Of a DNA stretch of 47,964 nt, positions 23,877 to 34,599 are shown in pieces. Source of the DNA: Nemertoderma westbladi (lineage: Eukaryota > Xenacoelomorpha > Nemertodermatida > Nemertodermatidae); contig JAUCBJ010007625.1 in the NCBI GenBank assembly GCA_032718475.1, positions 1 to 47,964 of the forward strand, read 5' to 3'. The position numbers were made by a program, and so were the translations under genes. Numbering within the stretch: position 1 is the stretch's first letter; each line of letters starts with the position of its first letter. Below the pieces are notes generated by a model. The model saw only the letters and a list, made by a program, of their open reading frames with translations. It was not told the DNA's origin and ran no database searches.

Positions 23877-23906
23877 TAGTAGTGACAGCGACAATGTTAT
23901 TATAAG
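23877..23906. repeat. Right target-site duplication of LINE
   Basis: Exact 30-bp copy of 21856-21885, immediately after the (TAG)n tail of the LINE. Confidence 0.9.
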
Positions 23907-24595
23907 ATACTGAGGGAATCTCTTGTTCCGGTACTTTCTCCAACAGCTGTTTACAGATCGACCACAATTGTTTACGGCATTCTAGAAGGTACATGTTTCA
24001 GACTAGGCGGAAACTGGTCCAGGAGTTGAAATTGAAATGGGGGGGGGGGGGGGGGGGGGGGTTGTTCACCCCCAGTCTTTTTTCATCCGATTTTTTAATG
24101 TGTTTTCCGATGTAAAATTTTATGGTGATCAGGGCTCCACAAAATGGGAAAACCCTGACTAGGTTTCCGGTAGATTCTGAAAAATTCCAAAAGATTTTAG
24201 AGATTTTTCACTCCATTAAAACCTGAGATGAAATGGAAAGAGAATGTACCAGAAGTGCCAAGGACGTACGTACAGTTTAAACCCTCAAAAGTAGATCGAA
24301 TTTGCAAAGTCAAACAATATTCTCCAAATTTCTGAATTTCAGATCAATATCTTAGGGCCTGTCAATTAAATATGCTTTGTAATATCATTTATTTCCACAC
24401 AAAAACTTCGGATTTTCAGCTCGATCTGATTCTCTTGTTTTTATAAAAATGCTTCGGAATGGAATATCATTTATTTCGAGTTAGGAGTTAACAAATCTAT
24501 TATTATTTAGATTATTTTATTTTAAGTCAGAAAGTCTATGTATCTATTTAGAATAATTCAAATTGATATAAATTAATAAGATAAGAATTAAAATC
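23907..24595. other. Non-coding, with a 23-G homopolymer
   Basis: No gene seen. A run of 23 G occupies 24039-24061, flanked by AT-rich sequence. Confidence 0.6.
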
Positions 24596-24876
24596 ATAGT
24601 CAACCACAATAATGAACAAGAATGGTGCAAGTGTGTCTCCTTGGAGGACGCCCCATAACACTTCAAATGGTTCTGTGTCACCGTCAACAGTAGACACAAA
24701 TGTTGTCGAACCATCGTATACTGATCTGATTGCTGCAATAATTTCATCTGGAATCCCATATAATGAAAGTATGCTGAACATACGTGAGCGCGAGACTGAA
24801 TCAAAGGCCTTGAAGAAGTGAACAAAGATAACAGCCAGATGCCTGTCTTTCTTTTTTGATAACTCTTCAATTACCC
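24596..24876 (-). pseudogene. Antisense fragment of the same LINE family (RT domain)
   Basis: The minus strand closely matches 23058-23333 of the plus-strand LINE, covering motif A through motif B (GVLQGDTLAPFLFIIVVDY). It breaks off right after VVDY, within a few bases of where the first copy loses its YADD region. Differences include the first D of motif A (the FVHFFKAFDS reading). Both ends are abrupt and no target duplication was found. Confidence 0.88.
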
Positions 24877-24889
24877 TTATTGTAAAGGA

Positions 24890-24914
24890 TTTATCGTGCC
24901 TTCAGCACGATAAA
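24890..24914. repeat. Perfect hairpin, 10-bp arms
   Basis: TTTATCGTGC and GCACGATAAA are separated by CTTCA. It lies just upstream, on the minus strand, of the LINE fragment. No function is evident. Confidence 0.8.
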
Positions 24915-26690
24915 ACTCCTAAACGGCTTTTTGTATCTCAAAATATAGTTCCAAGTGTTAACACACTTCGTTTACTGTTTTGGTTTCTCGGTCGATAAGG
25001 CTGACTTGAAAATAGCTAGCAATAGTAAACGATCCTTCAATGACTTAGTACTAAAACACAGTGATTTCTGTTCTCCAGATGTTATATTGCTCCCTTCAGT
25101 ATGAAAATAGTGTACGCTATGTAACACCATAGAAAAACCAGTGGGAAGACTAAGAGGGGAAAAGAGAAACCGGGTGAGGGGTGCTTTGGGTACGTTAGGA
25201 TCGATAAATAATAAATAAAATCCAAAAAATGTTAACCAAAAAAGTACCGTAGTGCATAAAATACAGTATTTTAGTCGTTTCATATGCTAAAATACTCTGA
25301 ACAATATCTCAAAAAGGTAGATTAAAGTCCAAGAATTCGGGAAGATACTGCTACTTTGCCCTCACGGCTAGGCAGTCGGTCCTGGGACGAACTGAGGAAC
25401 CAGCGGGCAGAGTGAGCAAGCACTACAGGGCTGGTCGGCCAAAACTCTGCTCTCTGCGGGAACTTATTCCCACACTCCTAGACACCACTATTGCCAGGTA
25501 AGGCAAAGCGGTAATAGGAATAGTGCAAGCGGATTGCCGAGAAGCAGAGCCAAGATAGAGTGCAAAGGGCTGCAAGACCGGATGTTACCGACTGACTTAA
25601 TTCATGAAATACTGGCCCTTATAAATCCGGTATTCGGGGTCAATATGAAGCGATATATCACTTGCTAAGGAGGTTGTCTTTCCTGAGCAAGGATTACGTT
25701 AAACACATGTAAATCACGATTGATATTGACTGTCAACTGCTAAACCAATAATCGTTTACTGCAACTTTGTATCATTGAGTTTTATTGGATACAGAAACAT
25801 TCCCTGATTAACTGGGGCAGCGCTAAGCAATAGGAAAGAAGTGTATATTGGTTAGGTACTCCCATTGGGTGATTGTTATTGGAAGGGATGCCGGGTGTAT
25901 GGTTAACTGGAGGGTTTGAAGGTGCTTGAATGTGACTGGTTAGAGAAGGCCTTGTACAATGGGTGGCGATGGCAAGGGGTTTTGAGATAAGGGAATAATT
26001 ATGTGAATAATTATTGCATTTTAAAATCAGAATCATGAGGGAGCGTATTTTTGTTGAATTGCCTACGAAGGCGCGAAAAATCGATTACACTTCTAAGGGC
26101 CAAAATGGGCTCCATGGTCACACGACCTTTACGGAACCCTTTTTGCACCTAGTAAAAAGTAGTAGTTCCATTGGCCTGATTGTGTTTTACTTGGCTCGGT
26201 TGAATTCCTTGCCACAAAAAACCTATAAAAAGCTAAAAATAATACTATTTAATAAAATTCCAAGAAATCAAAAATTTGAAATTTTGTGGCTGGCACCAAA
26301 TTTTACACCCAGTGAAAAGTTGTATTTCAGTTTCCCTGGTAGTATTATAATTAGTTCAGTTGAATTCGCCTCCCAAAAAACCTAGAACATGCCAAAATAG
26401 AGATCTTTGAATAAAAGTTAATGAAACCGATACTGTACAATAGAAATTGAAATTCAATGTTGCATGTATACCAGCTTCAATTTACTGAACTTTAATAACA
26501 TCGATTTACTCCACTTTGTTAATTCACATATCATGGATACTTCAACGTAAATTTCGTGATAGCCTGGTCAAAAATGATCATAAAGATCCCAATTTGATAT
26601 CAAAATGACCGCCTTATATAGGGGAATACAATTCTACAATAAACATAAATTCGAAAATTTGAACTCTAAGGGCCACATAAACGCTGTATT
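24915..26690. other. Non-coding stretch with a diverged internal duplication
   Basis: No supported gene. About 25340-25600 is more GC-rich and may be an unclassified repeat. Segments at about 26145-26238 and 26308-26400 are diverged copies (cagttgaattc, then ccaaaaaacct) about 165 bp apart. The open frame over 26014-26385 spans this duplication and has no recognisable domain. Confidence 0.5.
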
Positions 26691-27020
26691 GGCCGGAGTA
26701 CCACCCCCCCTGAACACTTTTTTAAAAGTCTACAATTTCAACAGAAATTACAATATTTTGATTTTATACAGTATGGGCTGTTAAAATATGGCTAAACATT
26801 TGTTTTTTCGAAAAATTTTCAAATTTCCAGTCGCCCTCTAGGGCAATTGAATGAAACAAGATTTGCGGTTAAAATGCTACTAGTCAGTCATTCAATTTTA
26901 GGTGAAATTGTATGAAACCAATTTTATTTCAAATTACTGAGGTGAGCTCCACAAAAGTTATCGGTTAAAATTTTTAGTTTTGCCTTTCTATGAAAATTAA
27001 TTAATTTTTTAATTAATTAA

Positions 27021-27076
27021 TTAAAATTTTGTCAAATATTAATAAATATATTTATTAATATTTGGCAAAATTTTAA
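27021..27076. repeat. 56-bp AT-rich palindrome
   Basis: The arms from ttaaaattttgtcaaat to atttggcaaaattttaa are centred between 27048 and 27049, with a single mismatch. It could extrude as a cruciform. It lies near the middle of the candidate element 26691-27624. Confidence 0.85.
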
Positions 27077-27369
27077 CAAATTTTTGGATTTAATCTAAAA
27101 AATTGGCTATAAAAACAGAAATATAAAAATTCCAACCGATAACTTTTAAAGAACAGCCGAAACCCTTTCGAATGATACAAAAATAAAGAAATTGGTTAAA
27201 AAATGGCGGAGGAGTAGTATTTTAAAAGATGCAAAATGTCATTCCGAAAGAATTGCCTTCAAAGTTTAAACCTTCCCGCCAAAAGTGGCTGTCTGTGGTC
27301 TGGTTGGTTAATCATTTCTGGCATGATAGAAGCACATCACCGAGCTAAAACTTTTATTATGGGGGTTTT

Positions 27370-27594
27370 AGGGGTCGCTGATTTCATTTCCGATGTCAAT
27401 TTTAAGGTTTGTTGGAATCTAGTCTGTCTGTCGGTTGTCTGTCTGTCTTGCAATTTGACTGACAGACCGTAATACAGAAAAGCAGCGATAACTCGAGAAC
27501 TAAAAGATGTTTCGCTAAGCGGTTTTCAGATTTGAAATCCTCATTAAATTCTGCTATAGAGTAAATAAAAAACAGACATTTGAAATTTTGACCA
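27370..27594 (+). repeat. Interspersed repeat (gtcgctgatttcatttcc family), copy
   Basis: Shares gtcgctgatttcatttcc, ctgtctgtcggttgtct, gataactcgagaac and a ...gaaattttga end with 43105-43325. Related pieces occur at 30940-31320. Confidence 0.75.
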
Positions 27595-27624
27595 GGGGGG
27601 GGGGGGGGGGGGGGTACTCCGGCC

Positions 27625-28849
27625 TTTAATAGAATAAATAGCATCGCGCAGGTGCAAGAACCATGCAACTGTTGAACGTTTATATCCTTGGAATCCTTGC
27701 ATGGCCAGTTTCCCATTGCTACCAACAAATCACAATAAGGTTGAAGAATAACACCGTATTAACTGGTGCAATATCGTAGGAGATATCTTTTCTAAAAACT
27801 TGTAGCTAAAGAATAAAAGCAAAACTAATAATTCTGGCTCACCCACGGAGGAGGAGGGTGGTGGAACTATCGCTGTTTCAAATTACATGCAATCTCTTCA
27901 AGATTTGTATAAAAAAAATATGTGCTGGTGAAAACCATGTCTCAACAAAAGAAAGGACTTCCAAGTTTCACGATAAATTTTCAAGCAAAAAATCCCAATT
28001 GCAGGATAATGACCGAATGTAAACTCTGAGAGATTGGAGACTTTTAAAGTATCCGGAGAAAATCCCCACGTTTTTTCGCCACTGCTCAACTGAGATATTC
28101 ATTTAAATTGGAGGAAACGAAAGTGACTGAGGTAGCGATCGAGCGTGGGGCAAAATCATGTAGGACTGTAACACGCAATACACCCTGATAATCCTTAAGA
28201 GAACATTTAGTTTATACTGTAAATGAGATAAATTACATATAGCGACATACAGATGCTGATTGGCTTGGGGAAGTTCCCACCGGAGTGACAATCATACAGA
28301 CACCCCAGCACTCACACAGCACACACAACAGACACACAAAATGAGAAAATTACATGGAACGAAATATGAGGGGAGGGGAATGGGATAAATTCAAGAAGCG
28401 GAAACAATTTGAAGACATTGAATATTGTGATTTGTATTCCCATCATCAGAAACGTTTTAGTAATAGAACATTAGGCCTGTTTCAAAGTAAATTGTACATT
28501 AACATAGAATCTACCTAGACAAAGGATCAATAATGTAAGTGGTAAATCGAATATATAACAACACATAGAAAATTAATAATAATACGTTAACACTATAAAC
28601 ACGAGAAGGCATTAATTTTTCCTAATAGTTTGAATTTTGGAATAAATTTCCTTTTTCGAGTGACTATTCTTTCGTAAACAACTTATTTCCGTGTAAAACA
28701 ATGAAAAAACAATAAATATGTCAAAACACAACTTAATTTTTTTTAACAAAGATACGCCCCCAAGCGGGGCAAATGGTTTAATCATGTAGAGTGATAAAAG
28801 ATTACAAGATCGCGAAATCGCCATATCTCGTTAGATTCCGCCAGTCAAT
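27625..28849. other. No recognisable feature
   Basis: Apart from a CA-rich stretch at about 28300-28340 I find no gene, RNA or clear repeat. Short open frames here are in AT-rich sequence and show no domain or plausible splice sites. Confidence 0.5.
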
Positions 28850-30640
28850 ATTGGAACTCAAGGAAAAGCTACAAAAACCTGATTAAAAAGAAACAACGCT
28901 CTCATAATGATTTGAAGATTCTAAACCGTCTCGACAAGGCAGAGGTTGACCCTTGGTCTCTATTCAAAGATACAAATAACACTGCAGCCCCGATCGAAGC
29001 CAATCGACTGGAGTCTCACTTTCAATATCTGCTCGGTACAGCGAATACGCCAGCGGGTCGTCCGGACCCTCCCGTGCCCTCTGCTGAGGAGCTTTCCGAC
29101 CATGAGTGGTATAACGAACCAATTTCCAAAGAAGAAGTTGTGGACACTATAAAACAGTCGAAAAACAAGAAAGCTTCAGGGCCGGACGGGATCTTTTATG
29201 AACACCTTAAGGATCTACCGCCGTTCTTTTTAATTCAAATAACCATGTTATATAACCTGTGTTTGACCTGCTCATCGATACCCTTGGCCTGGAAATCGAG
29301 TTTTATTAATATTCTGTTCAAAGGTAAAGGGTCTCGACGGGATCCCGACAATTACCGTGGCATTGCTTTGATAGCAGTTTTTCTAAAAATTCTCACATCG
29401 ATTTTTAGCAAAAGAATTATGTCAACTCTAGCTTCCCAGTTCCCTTCTGATCAATATGGGTTTCTGAGTTGAAAGTCAACAACTCAAGCATTAGATAAAT
29501 TCCTTTCTCATATACATAACTCACTTAGCTCTTCATCACGCAGTGACCGTAAAGTATACGCCTGTTTTATTGATTTTAAAAAGGCTTTTGACCTTGTTTC
29601 TAGAGCTAAACTTTTATATAAAATTTACAACTTATTACAATTACAATTATTAAAGGGAAAGTTTATAATATTATTCGCGATATTCTCAATAACTCAATTC
29701 GTATATTTGATGGTCTTAGACTCTCTAACGTTATTGGCCAGCTTAGAGGTGTTTTACAGGGAGATTGTTTATCTCCGACATTATTTTTGTTATTCATTGC
29801 AGATTTGGCCTACAGACTTCTTTCTATAGCCCGCACTATTTTTATTATATTTTATGCAGATGATATTATAGTCATTTACTCGAACAGGGCCACAGACATA
29901 CAGTTAGCTTTAAACCTAGTACATTCATGGAATCATTCAATGTTAGGAGAATGGAATATGGTTAACCTTAAGAAAACTAAAATCGTAAAATTTAGGAAAG
30001 GTGGCCGATTAAATAACACCGATTTATTTTATTTCGGTGGTGATATTGTCAAAATTGAAAATTCCTACGACTATCTAGGTTTAACAGTGCAATCTTATCT
30101 CAGTTTTAGCAGACATATAGACAGAAAAAAACGTGATTGCTACAGTATAATAGGTTCACTTAGCTATTTACCTCTTTTATCTGTTGTTACCGGTCTCAAC
30201 CGGACGGCGGGGTAGCTCAGTTGGTTGAGCGCCGGGCCTGCAATCTAGTGGTTGTAGGTTCAGCCCCGCCAGGGTCCACTCAGCCTTTCATCCACTGGGG
30301 TCGATAAAATGAGTACCAGTACCAGTTAAATTACTGGGAGCAAATCATGGGATAGGAGTAGCGCCCACCCCTACCCTCGGGTAGCAGCTATCGAAAGAGG
30401 AGCCTTCGGGTCGCCTCCGGCCTCGGCCGGCTGACTGACCGGTCTCAAAATATTTAATGGTAAAATCGCCCCGAAAGCTCTATATGCCATTTCATCAAAT
30501 GGGAAGTTTTTAAAACTAAATAATCTAAAAGAGCTTGATAAAATTAAATCGTCCTTTTTAAAGAAAATGCTAGGTCTTCCCACCAATGCCTCCTCAACTT
30601 TAGCACATAATATTACGGGAGAAAGAACTCTAGTGTATTT
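28850..30640 (+). mobile_element. Decayed LINE, RT domain with YADD, interrupted by a SINE
   Basis: The frame runs from about 28850 through 29472 (SKNKKASGPDGIFYEHLK, NYRGIALIAVFLKILTSI, DQYGFLS), where a TGA interrupts it. It continues in the same frame with motif A (CFIDFKKAFDLV). A frameshift near 29640 follows, then motif B (GVLQGDCLSPTLF, from about 29750), motif C (FYADDIIV, about 29850) and the thumb region (VNLKKTKIVKF, YDYLGLTVQ). At 30199 the coding frame is broken by a SINE and resumes after 30448 (KIFNGKIAPKALYA) to about 30640. The motifs fit a CR1/L2/Jockey-like LINE. No endonuclease domain is visible, so it is 5' truncated. Inactive. Confidence 0.9.
30200..30437 (+). mobile_element. 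tRNA-derived SINE inserted in the LINE
   Basis: A 238-bp insertion flanked by an exact 11-bp duplication, accggtctcaa, at 30189-30199 and 30438-30448. The head is tRNA-like, with A box TAGCTCAGTTGG (30213-30224) and B box GGTTCAGCCCC (30257-30267), so RNA polymerase III transcription is expected for a young copy. The body contains ggggtcgataaaatgagtac and ends in a GC-rich segment without a long poly-A tail. The tRNA of origin is not clear. Removing it restores the LINE reading frame, which confirms the insertion. Confidence 0.92.
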
Positions 30641-30758
30641 TTGACAAAGACGTGGTGCAATCTTATAAAGCTTTTAGAGCCGATCGCCAGAACCATCGCC
30701 AGGCCCAGCCTTTAAATCGACCACATGGAGATCAGCCGGCCAAAGGAACCGCCACGTG

Positions 30759-30866
30759 CTCTGTCGGACGACAGCGCACGGGTTCCACCATAAACTCTGT
30801 CGGACGACAGCGCACGGGTTCCACCATAAACTCTGTCGGACGACAGCGCACGGGTTCCACCATGAA
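30759..30866. repeat. 36-bp tandem repeat, three copies
   Basis: Units beginning ctctgtcggacgacagcg start at 30759, 30795 and 30831, nearly identical. Being a multiple of three, it leaves frames open on both strands; I do not regard these as genes. Confidence 0.9.
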
Positions 30867-30939
30867 CTATGTCTTTCCACTCTTCTGTCACTCGCCCATT
30901 AGAGATAAATGTCAAAACATAAGGAAAGTATTAAGAAGC

Positions 30940-31320
30940 TAAAAGTTTTGTTACGGGGTCTTCTACCCTTGGTTGCTGATTACATTTCCTACGTCAGTTA
31001 TCACTTTTAACAAAACTTCCTATGTCTGTGTGTCAGTTTTTCTGTCTGTCCAGCGATCTGTCTTTGAAAGCAATAGGATAGCAATAGGACTATATCTAAA
31101 AATTTTGTTATGGTGATTTTCATGGTTGGTAATTTCCTTTCCGATGTCAATTTTCATGTTTGACGTCATCCACATTGTCTGTTTGTATATTCAGCTTCAG
31201 CTGTCGGTTATATTTTGACGGACAGACAGACAGACAGCAATTCTGACAGACAGGGAGCTGTCAAATGAGAAAACTAACTTTAGAAATGAAATCACCAACC
31301 CCGAAACCCTTTTCGGAGAG
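30940..31320. repeat. Interspersed repeat pieces (gtcgctgatttcatttcc family)
   Basis: Two partial, rearranged copies: ttgctgattacatttcctacgtcag near 30975 and tttcctttccgatgtcaatt near 31135, followed by ctgtctg/cagacag stretches. They resemble 27370-27594 and 43105-43325. The (cagacaga) run near 31225 lies opposite the ctgtctg run near 31040, so the pieces may be inverted. Confidence 0.55.
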
Positions 31321-31399
31321 ACTTAAATACGTTTACTGTATATTGCGCGGTCGTATTATTAACTTTGTAAATAAATATAAATAAATAAATAATAAATTA

Positions 31400-31560
31400 A
31401 TGGTTGACAACCAAATAAATAAATGGTTGACAACCAATAAATAAATGGTTGACAACCAATAAATAAATGGTTGACAACCAATAAATAAATGGTTGACAAC
31501 CAATAAATAAATGGATGACAACCAATAAATAAATGGTGGACAACCAATAAATAAATGGTT
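31400..31560. repeat. 22-bp tandem repeat with a built-in hairpin
   Basis: About seven units of tggttgacaaccaataaataa type, period 22 bp. Each unit contains TGGTTG-A-CAACCA, a perfect 6-bp inverted repeat with a one-base spacer; two units differ (tggatgaca, tggtggaca). Confidence 0.92.
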
Positions 31561-31906
31561 GTCGTAAATCGTTACATTTTTTATTGATTTATTTTATTTT
31601 ATTGTATTTATTTATGACAAATATATTTATTGGGTGTAAATTTGCATATCCTTTGTGGTGTTAGTTAAATATTGGTTGTGATGTAAAAAAAATAGTTTCT
31701 GGTGTAAAAAAAAGTTGTTTTTGGCAACTTTAATTGGAATCATTTTATATTTTAAACAAGTTTTATATTTTACTATATGATTGATAGTTTGATATTACGT
31801 GATGCATCAAATGAAAAGTTGGCGCAAAGCCATTAACTCATACTTTACATTAACACAGACTCATAAACCCCGTGCATTACAGATTTGTGATTATTATAGA
31901 ACTCAC

Positions 31907-32061
31907 CTTTGATCATTACGAGTGTCTTTGAATGAATCAGAATGTTGTTGAGACATAGGACGGGAGGACCCCTGAGAACCAACTCTGTGTCTGGAAGTGG
32001 CTGACGGTGCCTGCCGAGTATCCGCCATGGTGTCATCGTATCTCGCCGTTCCTTCATTATA
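31907..32061 (-). CDS. DLGAP-like gene, internal exon (155 nt)
   Basis: A candidate internal exon found from its splice signals: acceptor TCTTCTTTATGCAG just before 32061 and a strong donor CAAAG|GTGAGT at 31907. It opens in phase 0, is open for 51 codons and ends two bases into a codon. The product is hydrophilic, rich in S, R, Q and D (YNEGTARYDDTMADTRQ...SFKDTRNDQ), with no known domain. Its phase-0 start matches the phase-0 end of 38351, and its end matches the phase of the GH1 exon at 15003. I therefore place it between them. It is short, so RNA evidence is needed to exclude chance, but three matching features (acceptor, donor, phases) make it credible. Confidence 0.65.
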
Positions 32062-32312
32062 CTGCATAAAGAAGATGAACAGGAGTAATATAATACTATA
32101 TAGTTAATATAATAAAAACAAAAAGGTCTTCCTTCACCCACAAATAAAAGGAAAAGAATACGTACGGTAGGTACATTCATTCATTCAACATTCAGTATAT
32201 GTATGTACCTGAGGAAGAACTGGAACTACAGTTTGAACTTACAGATAGATTCATGGCCTAAACTTATACTATAGACTCATAGACCATTAATCTTAATAAA
32301 GATGTGGTGGTA

Positions 32313-32763
32313 GTAGTATATGAAGATATGACACGATATCAAGGTCACCCATAGCCCAGCATTACCATGTTTTGTACTCCTGATAGCCAATCAGAAGCCA
32401 CAATTTCAACCGTTACCAGTGGTCGTTATTATTTCAACCAATCAGAAGCCAGCATTTCAACCGTTGCCATGGTAACTTTCCAAGTTCCCGCATTTTCCGT
32501 TAGAGGCGTTAGTCACCCAGCGAACTCCTTCTCTACTCCTTGCAACCAATCGCGAGCCTTTATTTTACAGGTGCTCGGGTGTCTACACTTAGCAGCAGGT
32601 AACTTCTACTATTTTTCAAATCGCTATTTTTCACCAACCAGTATTTTCATATCTTTTATTTCAGGTGTCTTTCTACCTGTAATTTTTCACCAGTAACTAA
32701 ATTTCATTTCGCCATTTTTCAGATAACAAAATATTCAACCGGGATCGAACACGGGACCTTTAT
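32313..32763 (-). mobile_element. SINE-like interspersed repeat, copy A
   Basis: Its reverse complement matches 37724-38178 over the whole length. One end carries a B-box-like gtgttcgatccc, suggesting a tRNA-derived head; the A box upstream is poor. No long coding frame belongs to it. Confidence 0.8.
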
Positions 32764-33312
32764 ATCCGACAAATATCCAGGTTATACTGTAGCCATTGAA
32801 TTCTTCATCATCAACTGATAGCAGATGTTTATAAATAGCTTCTAGTTCCTTAACATGCTTTCTATAGCATAGAATGCATTAATTCAACTACTAATAATAA
32901 TCGCCTATCATTGTATATGTGACTGGTTAACTAAGTTTGAATATAAGTTAGAATGGTAGGCCTAGCATTGTAGAATTTTACCGTACACATTGCATCTGTT
33001 ACACGTAACTACTATATTCTTCACTGCAAGTCACTCTGATGCAATAAATCATCCATATGTTATAATAAATCTATATAATCCGAAGTTTTACATTCTAATA
33101 ATCATTTCTTTATTTTATTTTTCAAAATAGTTTTCATTCTAATTATGGATTTACTTAAAAAAAAGTTAAAACAATACTTGGAGATTTACATGTAATAAAT
33201 ATACCTGTAGTATTGGAGATTTACATGTAATAAATATACCTGTAGTATTGTTTACGGTAAGTACTTTATATTACACTCAAGCGATAGCAATGTAACAACG
33301 TGCTTCTCTTAC
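32764..33312. repeat. AT-rich stretch with a 35-bp duplication
   Basis: A 35-bp unit beginning ggagatttacatgtaat occurs at 33180 and 33215, identical. Nothing else is recognisable. Confidence 0.7.
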
Positions 33313-33824
33313 CAGGATACACTCTTACACCTTCTAGAGTCCTTAGAAATATTAATCAACCGACAAAAGGAATCATCAGTTTCAAGAGGTAATATTTATC
33401 CTAATATAGAATTTACAAGAGGAAATTTAAATATTTCCAACTGCGTTATTTCTGAAAACATATATCTTCAGAGGCAAGGCAAATGTCAAATTCTAAACAA
33501 ATCACTCATTAATTTATTGCTTCAGAGTAAGACAAAAATATTAGAATTTCTATCACCACCACTCGAAATAATAAATTAGTAATCTGTTGCTAATTTAACC
33601 AACCCATTATTTGTTGGTTTTGTAAGCAAATATAAAGGCGTCGCTTATAGGGGACAATGGGAAATTTCTGCTAGATATTCTGACGCTATTGGTCTTAGGT
33701 ATTACAATGGGTTTAACTTAACAGCATCGGAAGTAAATTCATTGTGGTATGAATGGAATTATGAAATTAGTAACGAAGGTGTCTTTCCAGAGCTAGATAC
33801 GAGCGATAAAAGCTTTATCTGACT
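33313..33824 (+). pseudogene. Unidentified broken reading frame
   Basis: One plus-strand frame runs from about 33313 with two adjacent stops (33581-33586), then continues to a TGA at 33824. The first half reads like a coding helix-rich segment (LLESLEILINRQKESS); the second has YRGQWEISARYSDAIGLRYYNGFN. I do not recognise it. It lies upstream of the Polinton-like fragment on the same strand and could be another gene of that element. The sequence before it, tgcttctcttaccag, resembles a splice acceptor, so an exon is an alternative. Confidence 0.4.
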
Positions 33825-34209
33825 GACTTAAAGTAAAAATATATGTACAAGAAAAAAAAGTAATTATTACAGACAAGGAAAGCAAATATTTGGAGTTACA
33901 TTACGATAAAGACATACAACATAGAGTTTTTCAATGATATGATGGAAAAGGTTTTATCAACTGATATAGCAGACGGTTTCGCGATTCTACGTCAACTGAT
34001 ATAGCAGACGGTTTCGCGATTCTACATCGTAGAATCGCGAAACCGTCTGCTATATCAGTTGATAAAACCTTTTCCATCATATCATTGAAAAACTCTATAT
34101 GTTGTATGTCTTTATCGTAATGTAACTCCAAATATTTCCTTTCCTTGTCTGTAATAATTACTTTTTTTTCTTGTACATTTATTTTTACTTTAAGTCAGTC
34201 AGATAAAGC
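33812..34209. repeat. 398-bp near-perfect palindrome
   Basis: The left arm 33812-33990 is almost the exact reverse complement of the right arm 34029-34209, with a handful of substitutions and a 2-base gap. The middle holds a 34-bp direct duplication of the arm end (gtcaactgatatagcagacg...) and a 3-base spacer. Both arms carry the same short open segment (ELHYDKDIQH). It could be a real inverted duplication or a hairpin-type assembly or cloning artefact. Confidence 0.93.
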
Positions 34210-34599
34210 AATTTGAAAGGTTAATATTCCATTTCCAGAAGCAGCTTCATCCACAACATTAGCATGTAAAAGCTACTATATCAATGAAATAAAAATTATT
34301 ATGTACATCTTGGTTTAGACTTGATTTTATTATAAAGAATTAAGTTGTAAAAGCAACTTTATTTATGATATTAGTTTCCAATGTAACATTTATTTATGAT
34401 TGGTATAAGTAGAAACTTGAAATATATATATAAAGAGCTCAACTGATTCAATCGAGCTCATTCTGAAAATATTGAATCAATTAAAGTTTAGATATTATAT
34501 GATTGAGTAGCTTGAGTGTTGAGTAGCTTATGAATTTTTTGATTATATATAACAACAATATTCATATTAATTTTAAATTGTTTTTAGGATAATAAAGAG
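34210..34599. other. AT-rich, no recognisable feature
   Basis: No gene or repeat seen; sequence just upstream of the zinc-finger start codon. Confidence 0.5.

Larger units (their letters stand above)
26691..27624. mobile_element. Possible non-autonomous element with inverted ends
   Basis: The left end ggccggagtaccaccccccc (26691-26710) is the inverse of the right end, a 20-G run followed by tactccggcc (27595-27624). The interval is 934 bp, AT-rich and without coding potential. It contains a 56-bp palindrome (27021-27076) and part of an interspersed repeat (27370-27594). No clear target duplication was seen, so the boundaries and mobility are inference. Confidence 0.45.

Noticed and set aside
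26014-26385. 123-codon plus-strand frame
   Set aside because: It spans a diverged internal duplication in AT-rich sequence, with no recognisable domain.
30213-30270. Functional tRNA gene
   Set aside because: A and B boxes are present, but the segment is the head of a 238-bp insertion with target duplications, so it is a SINE.
30652-30942. 96-codon frame with repeated SVGRQRTGSTIN
   Set aside because: Open because of a 36-bp tandem repeat; it lies just past the LINE 3' end.
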